64,000 bases of DNA from contig RPFO01000017.1 of NCBI GenBank assembly GCA_009746045.1, positions 816,001-880,000 of the forward strand. Direction: 5' to 3'. Below are positions 53,128 through 64,000 of this stretch, one piece after another. Under the pieces are notes generated by a model that saw only the letters and a list, made by a program, of their open reading frames with translations, did no database searches and was not told where the DNA came from. Position numbers and translations under genes: made by a program. Origin of the DNA: Mesostigma viride. Lineage: Eukaryota > Streptophyta > Mesostigmatophyceae > Mesostigmatales > Mesostigmataceae. Position 1 is the stretch's first letter, and every line of letters starts with the position of its first letter.

Positions 53128-53570
53128 AGTTAATAAACGAGTGGACCTCTCAATGCTCAATGGCCTAACGCATGTGTTTATTACAATAAATCACAAGCCC
53201 CGCACCCAACGTGCACAAGGGCATTTAGCATTGTCGACAAGCAACGCTCTGCCTGGCTGCCACGTCTGGAGCAGCCGACAGTGGCCGTTGGGCTCTGTGG
53301 TGCAGCCTGAGTGGCGCGACGCCACTGCTAGACTCTCAGGACCCTCGTCCAACATCCGACACCTCAATGCCAGTCCCGAGTGGGTACTGCCGACGCCGTA
53401 CCGCCAATCCTGCTTGGGTACTGGCGTCCGTCACCAGGACTCTGCTATCGAATAGTCTAGCCTGCCGAATCACATATAGCCGGGACTTCTGACCGAGCCT
53501 ACACGTGCGAAACCCCAGATAGCACATTGCTATCTGGTACTTAGCCTATGTCCACGACTAGAGGCTAACT
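53128..53570 (-). repeat. Copia-2 5' LTR
   Basis: On the minus strand begins AGTTAGCCTCTAG and ends CGTTTATTAACT. Confidence 0.9.
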
Positions 53571-53575
53571 CCCCC

Positions 53576-55379
53576 CCCGCCGCTTCACCCCGAGACGGCC
53601 GCCCGCCTCGGGGTCGCCGGACCCCCGCCGCCGCCATGCAGCGCCCCCCTCCTCGGCCGCGGACTACCAAGTCCCCGCCTTGCAGGAGGGCTGCCTTGCC
53701 ACTGACGACGTCGTCCCCCCCTTCACTTTGAAGGAATTGGACGGCGCCCTTGCTCGCCTGCGGTACGATGCGGCGGTCGGTGCCGACCACCTTTCTGCTG
53801 AGCTGCTGAAGACCCCCGATCTGGCGGTTAGGGATCTTCTGCTGGCGTTCTGCAACCGTGTCCTGCTCTCTGACGAGCCTCCGCCTGCTGAGTGGCAGAC
53901 GGCCATCCGCGTCATGCTGTACAAGAAGGGCTCTGCTGCTGACCCCGGCAACTACCGGGGCATGTCTGCCTCCAGAGCGCCGCGCTGAAGGTCTTCATGC
54001 GCATGATGCTGCACAGGCTCCGCGCCGCGCTGGACCCACACCTGGGTGAGTCTCAGATGGGTTTCCGTCGTGGTCGTAACACTGTCATGGCTGTGTTTGT
54101 CGGGCGCCGGTTGATGGAGGAGGTGCGTCGACTTCCCCCTGACAGTTTGCCGCTGGTCTTCATTTTTGTTGACTATATCAAGGCCTTTGACACGGTTCTC
54201 TGGGAGGCTCTTTGGCGGGCCATCCTAGCTCTGGATCGGGTACCACCTGCGTTTATTGCTGCCATTCGCCGACTGTATGAGGGCTCACAGGCAGTAGTGC
54301 GGACTGCGGAGGGCACCACTCCACCATTAATTCCCCCTTCACCACGGGGTGTGGCAAGGAATTGTGTCCTGTCCCCATACCTGTTCATTATTGTCGTGGA
54401 TCACGTCATGCGCCGGGCACGTGCGCGCTTTACTGCTCTTAAGGGGTTCGAGCCAGGCTTGGACATCCTTAACGTGAAAGAGCACGGCGGGGTTAGACCT
54501 GGTTACCGCCTTGCCGACCTGATTTATGCGGATGATACCACCCTCATCGAGAGCCCCGAGCACATTCAGACCTGGCTGGACTGCCTGGGCCTGGAGGCGC
54601 GGGCGGTGGGGCTGGAGATTAGTGTCAAAACTGAGGCGATGGTGATAGGGGCATCCAGTCAACCACCGCTGCCGCGCCTGCTCGACGGGACGGAGGTCCC
54701 GTTCCGCGACCGTTTCAAGCTGTTGGGGAGCTGGCTTCCTGACACCGCCGACGATGTGGACACCCGCATCGGCCTTGCCTGGGCGGCAAGCTCCGTTCGC
54801 TCACACCCTACTGGCGCTCGAAGGGCCTGGACGGGCACCGCAAACGCATGCTCTTCAAGCTAGGTCCTCGTCCTCACGGTGCTCACGTATGGCGCCGAGG
54901 CGTGGACCCTCCCACCCAAACTGGCAGCTCGGCTCGACGGCACAGTTTACAGGATGCTCCGACAGGTCCATAACGAGCGTCCGTCATCAGAGTCTTTGTA
55001 TCATGGCATGCCTCGTATTTCGGACGAGATTAGGCAGCGTAGGATAGCATTTGTAGGACACCTTGCTCGCACCCGCCAGGTCGACTCCGCCCTTGGTCTG
55101 GCCGGCCCCCAGCGGCTTGGCCAGCCAGGGCGACACATTCTGACCTGGCCTGGCCCCGCGGACATTCCCAAAAGGGTAGGGAAACCTGTCACCAACTACG
55201 TTCAGATGTTGCTGGACGACCTAGTGGTCCCAGCCCAGTTTGAGCACCGCATCCACTCTCTCTCCCGTCTTTGGACTGCCATGCAGGACAAGACGCGGTG
55301 GAAGAAGATTGTCAAGGCGCACACGCCCGACCCCGGCTGTGGGCAAGCCACCTCCCCCCAAGCGGAGGAGGCGTTTTGA
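53576..55379 (+). pseudogene. Second LINE: reverse transcriptase and C terminus (broken)
   Basis: FTLKELDGALARLRYDAAVG, RVMLYKKGSAADPGNYRG and, in a second frame from 53997, GFRRGRNT, FVDYIKAFDT (catalytic Asp), a CVLSPYLF block and YADDTTL (catalytic pair). A third frame from 54879 gives LTYGAEAWTLPPKLAARLDG and a RQRRIAFVGHLARTRQVD tail. Frame changes near 53985 and 54860. The GVARNCVLSP block has lost the usual QG. Confidence 0.85.
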
Positions 55380-55507
55380 TGAGTAGTGTAGTTAGGATTT
55401 TCTAGATAGAGTTAGGATAGTTCGATCACGCGGCTTCCTCCACCCCATCCATCATGAAATATGTGCTACATGACCTCCCCACGGAGGCATATTATAATTT
55501 TTTTTTA

Positions 55508-55519
55508 ATCCATCCATCG
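55508..55519. repeat. Right target-site duplication of second LINE
   Basis: ATCCATCCATCG directly after the T-rich LINE end. Confidence 0.8.
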
Positions 55520-55689
55520 GGGCGGTTAATGCTCCCTGACTCCCCATGTACCATGTAAACTTAACATTTTGACTCAACCTCTCCACCACTAGCCAGACAC
55601 ATCCCGGGGAGTGGTGGGATCCAATCCTAGGTCAATCTGACAATAAACTTCCCATGGGCCATAATTTATGTAAAAAAAAGGCCATTTCA
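55520..55689. other. Mosaic of LINE tail fragments
   Basis: GGTTAATGCTCCCTGACTCC (55523-55542) is a reverse-orientation relative of GGAGTCACGGAGCATTAACC near 31661, so this is LINE tail debris. No gene. Confidence 0.5.
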
Positions 55690-56844
55690 AGGTGTTGTGA
55701 AGCGTGACCTCTTCAAGGTCGTCATTCTGACGATCCTGACCCACGGCGCCGAGACCTGGACACTGACGCAGGAGCTGGAGCAACGACTAGACGTCACCGT
55801 CACCAAGATGCTGCGCGAGGCCCTTAACATCCCCTTTGGTTTGCACATTAGTAATGAGGATTTGTACGCTGATTTGCCCTATGTTTCCCACATTATTAGG
55901 CACAGGCGCCTGGGCCTAGCCGGGCACCTGGCCCGCACAGATTAGGTAGATACATCAGATAGACTAGCTGGCACCAAGCCCGCCCAGCCTGGGCGATATG
56001 TCCTCACCTGGCGTGCCTCCGGCCGCGCGCGGCAGGGCCGCCACCCGTGGACTTTTCGTGATATAGACTCGGCATGGACATGTGCTACACTAGACGTGAC
56101 GGGCTCACACCCGGGCAGCCTCCTGGTTTGTCTGTAATATGGAGGCAGATGGTGCGCAAAGATATATGGCAAGTAGTGATGCATCCTTCATGAAGGAGAC
56201 TACCCTCAAGCCTGTGGGGGCTCCGCGTGTGACCAAGTATGGCATTCATAGCGATTCGGGCCGCGGTGCCCACACCCCTGTAACTAGGACCTAGATAGCT
56301 TACACCATCCATTCCATCCCATGTTCCCCTCCCACTGAGGACTTATGCTCACGTGACGCAGTCACGTGTCTATTAATTAATTAATTAATGCGGTCGACTG
56401 GTAGTACTGTACGAGGGTGTTGGACGGAATGCATGTCCGGTCAGCGATGCGGGCTTTGCATCTCACGTTGTACATGGACAAGAGCCTTTGCGCTGCGCTG
56501 TGCTGCACGGCGAGCTTATTCTCCGCCGTCCGATTGCACGGTCGATGAGCGTCGATGCTCGTCGATGAACCCAACGCAAGCCATGTGACGAAAAGAAGTA
56601 GAAATGGGTGCGGCGGCAACAGAGGGCGAGTTTGGTAAGTTACGGAACTTGTAGCCCGGCGACTCCGCGTCAAGCAGTCCGCAGGTAGTCCGCCGGCGTC
56701 ACTGACTAGTGACAACTGGTTAATTCAGTGTTAACTGGGGACAACCTAGTCGGGGTTAAATTAGCTTAGGCTTAGCTTGTTAATTTTCGCGGATTCGGTC
56801 CACCCCGCCCACTAGCAATGGAATACGTGCTACATGATCTCCAA
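55690..56844 (+). pseudogene. 5'-truncated LINE fragment, different family
   Basis: Encodes KRDLFKVVILTILTHGAETW and RHRRLGLAGHLARTD, then a stop and a non-coding 3' region. Its tail ends at 56844-56855 and continues at 57870 (TTATAATTAAATTTTAATT) after the inserted minus-strand LINE. Confidence 0.75.
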
Positions 56845-56855
56845 GCGGGAGTCAT

Positions 56856-57858
56856 TAAAATTAAATTAAATTATAACATGCCTCCGTGGGGAGATCATGT
56901 AGCACATATTCCATGATGGATGGGGTGGAGGAAGCCGCGTAATCGAACTATCCTAACTCTAAGCTATCTAGTATAGAAAATCCTAACTACACTACTCATC
57001 AAAACGCCTCCTCCGCTTGGGGGGAGGTGGCTTGCCCACCGGGTCGGGCGTGTGCGCCTTGACAATCTTCTTCCACCGCGTCTTGTCCTGCATGGCAGTC
57101 CAAAGACGGGAGAGAGAGTGGATGCGGTGCTCAAACTGGGCTGCCCAGGACCACTAGGTCGATCGTCCAGCAACATTTGGATGTAGTCCGTGACAGGTTT
57201 CCCTACCCTTTTGGGAATGCCCTCGGGGCCAGGCCAGGTCAGAATGTGTCGCCCTGGCTGGCCAAGCCGCTGGGGGCCGGCCAGACCAAGGGCGGTGTCG
57301 ACCTGGCGGGTGCGAGCAAGGTGTCCTACAAATGCTATCCTACGCTGCCTAATCTCGTCCGAAATACGAGGCATGCCATGATACAAAGACTCTGATGACG
57401 GACGCTCGGAAAACCCTACGTTAAGGACCTGTCGGAGCATCCTGTAAACCGTGCCGTCTAGCCTAGCTGCCAGTTTGGGTGGGAGTGTCCACGCCTCGGC
57501 GCCATACGTGAGCACCGTGAGGACGAGGACCTTGAAGAGCATGCGTTTGCGGTGCTCGCCCAGGCCCTTGGAGCGCCAGTAGGTGTTGGGCGAACGGAGC
57601 TTGGCCCAGGCAAGGCCGATGCGGGTGTCCACATTGTCGGCAGTGTCAGGAAGCCAACTCCCCAACAGCTTGAAGCGGTCGCGGAACGGGATCGACCTCC
57701 GTCCCGTCGAGCAGGCGCGGCAGCGGTGGTGTACTGGAGGCCCCAATCACCATCGCCTCCAGTTTTGACACTAATCTCCAACCCCACCGCCCGCGCCTCC
57801 AGGCCCAGACAGTCCAGCCAGGTCTGAATGTGCTCGGGGCTCTCGATGAGGGTGTCAT
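56856..57858 (-). mobile_element. 5'-truncated LINE copy inserted in another LINE tail
   Basis: Closely matches the 3' kilobase of the second LINE (54560-55500) in inverse orientation. Flanked by GCGGGAGTCAT at 56845-56855 and 57859-57869. The coding remnant reads FRDRFKLLGSWLPDTADN and LTYGAEAWTLPPKL through the GHLARTRQVDTALG tail (57746-56964). The 3' end is TTATAATTTAATTTAATTTTA. Confidence 0.88.
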
Positions 57859-57892
57859 GCGGGAGTCATGTTATAATTAAATTTTAATTAAA

Positions 57893-58066
57893 CCTGGGGG
57901 GCAGCCCACCAGGTCTACATTTCCATGCCACAGGTAGCATAAATACTGGCTGCTGCAGCTTCTAGTTGCACATGCCCGATCCCTAGCAAGGACAATTCTA
58001 TCAAAAGAAGCCTCTTTTGAGGGCACAAACGAGGTGCCAGTGGTACGCGCTGGTACTGCAGAGCCT
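57893..58066 (-). other. Likely 3' UTR of the ABC ATPase gene
   Basis: Short unique stretch between the stop codon and the LINE tail at 57870-57893. No polyadenylation signal was clearly seen. Confidence 0.35.

Positions 58067-64000
<5,934 letters not shown>

Larger units (their letters stand above)
46262..53570 (-). mobile_element. Copia-2: second Copia-like element of the same lineage
   Basis: LTRs 453 and 443 bp differ at roughly fifteen to twenty places, so it is older than Copia-1. The target copy is CCCCC (46257-46261, 53571-53575), in a C run, so exact ends are ambiguous by a base or so. LTR ends on the minus strand are AGTTAGCC and TTAACT. Transcript order is ORF1, gag-integrase ORF, then protease-like, RT and RNase H. 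Confidence 0.9.
44553..55507 (+). mobile_element. Second LINE (RTE/CR1-like RT, clade not settled), split by Copia-2
   Basis: Flanked by the 12-bp duplication ATCCATCCATCG at 44541-44552 and 55508-55519. The first ATG is 10 bp inside the 5' end, so the copy looks full length, about 3.6 kb without Copia-2. The order is endonuclease, RT and a C-terminal segment with RHRR/GHLARTRQ motifs, then a 3' end in TTATAATTTTTTTT. Several stops and frameshifts make it inactive. Confidence 0.85.

Overview
The window reads as nuclear DNA of a eukaryotic alga, most likely a green alga. Host genes are broken into many short exons with GT-AG introns. One gene resembles a chloroplast-envelope ABC ATPase of the plant ABCI11/NAP14 type. 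The other is a large secreted subtilase with algal-style extracellular modules. The space between them is packed with LTR and non-LTR retrotransposons and kilobase-scale simple repeats. I saw no operons, rRNA, tRNA or CRISPR arrays. The species cannot be named from the sequence.

Layout. (1) About 237-15062, minus strand: one gene of at least ten exons for a secreted peptidase S8. All exon junctions agree in phase. Asp, His and Ser of the triad lie on exons 1, 2 and 3. They are followed by a beta-sandwich, a PPC-like domain holding a cysteine-rich insert, and two tandem copies of an unrecognised domain. Its introns hold a 1.6-kb CCCA/CCCG array, a 1.3-kb GGGAGA array and several minisatellites. 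(2) About 15-17 kb: 5' flank of the subtilase with a perfect 28-bp palindrome and a 46-bp minisatellite. (3) 16968-29706: an L1-type LINE with 16-bp target-site duplications, split by a Copia-type element (Copia-1, 18606-26116). (4) 31850-43397: an 11.5-kb chromodomain Gypsy element on the minus strand with almost identical LTRs, inserted in an older LINE fragment. It carries an RNase H1 N-terminal-like ORF upstream of gag and a long unidentified ORF downstream of pol. (5) 43883-44540: pure ACTT and GGAT arrays and a hairpin. (6) 44553-55507: a second LINE with a different RT, split by a second Copia-type element (Copia-2, 46262-53570, minus). (7) 55690-57893: two more LINE fragments, one inside the tail of the other. 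(8) 58067-64000, minus: the last five exons of the ABCI11/NAP14-like ATPase, whose introns hold a 570-bp C/T array and a 1.65-kb AAC/GAC array.

The two host genes point the same way, and the roughly 43 kb between them is almost wholly nested retroelements. Matching target-site duplications at every level let the order of insertions be read. The most unusual biology is in the retroelements. The two Copia-like families share a gag-INT-protease-like-RT-RNase H order, AGTTA...TAACT LTR ends and a non-tRNA-like primer site. The Gypsy element has two accessory ORFs.
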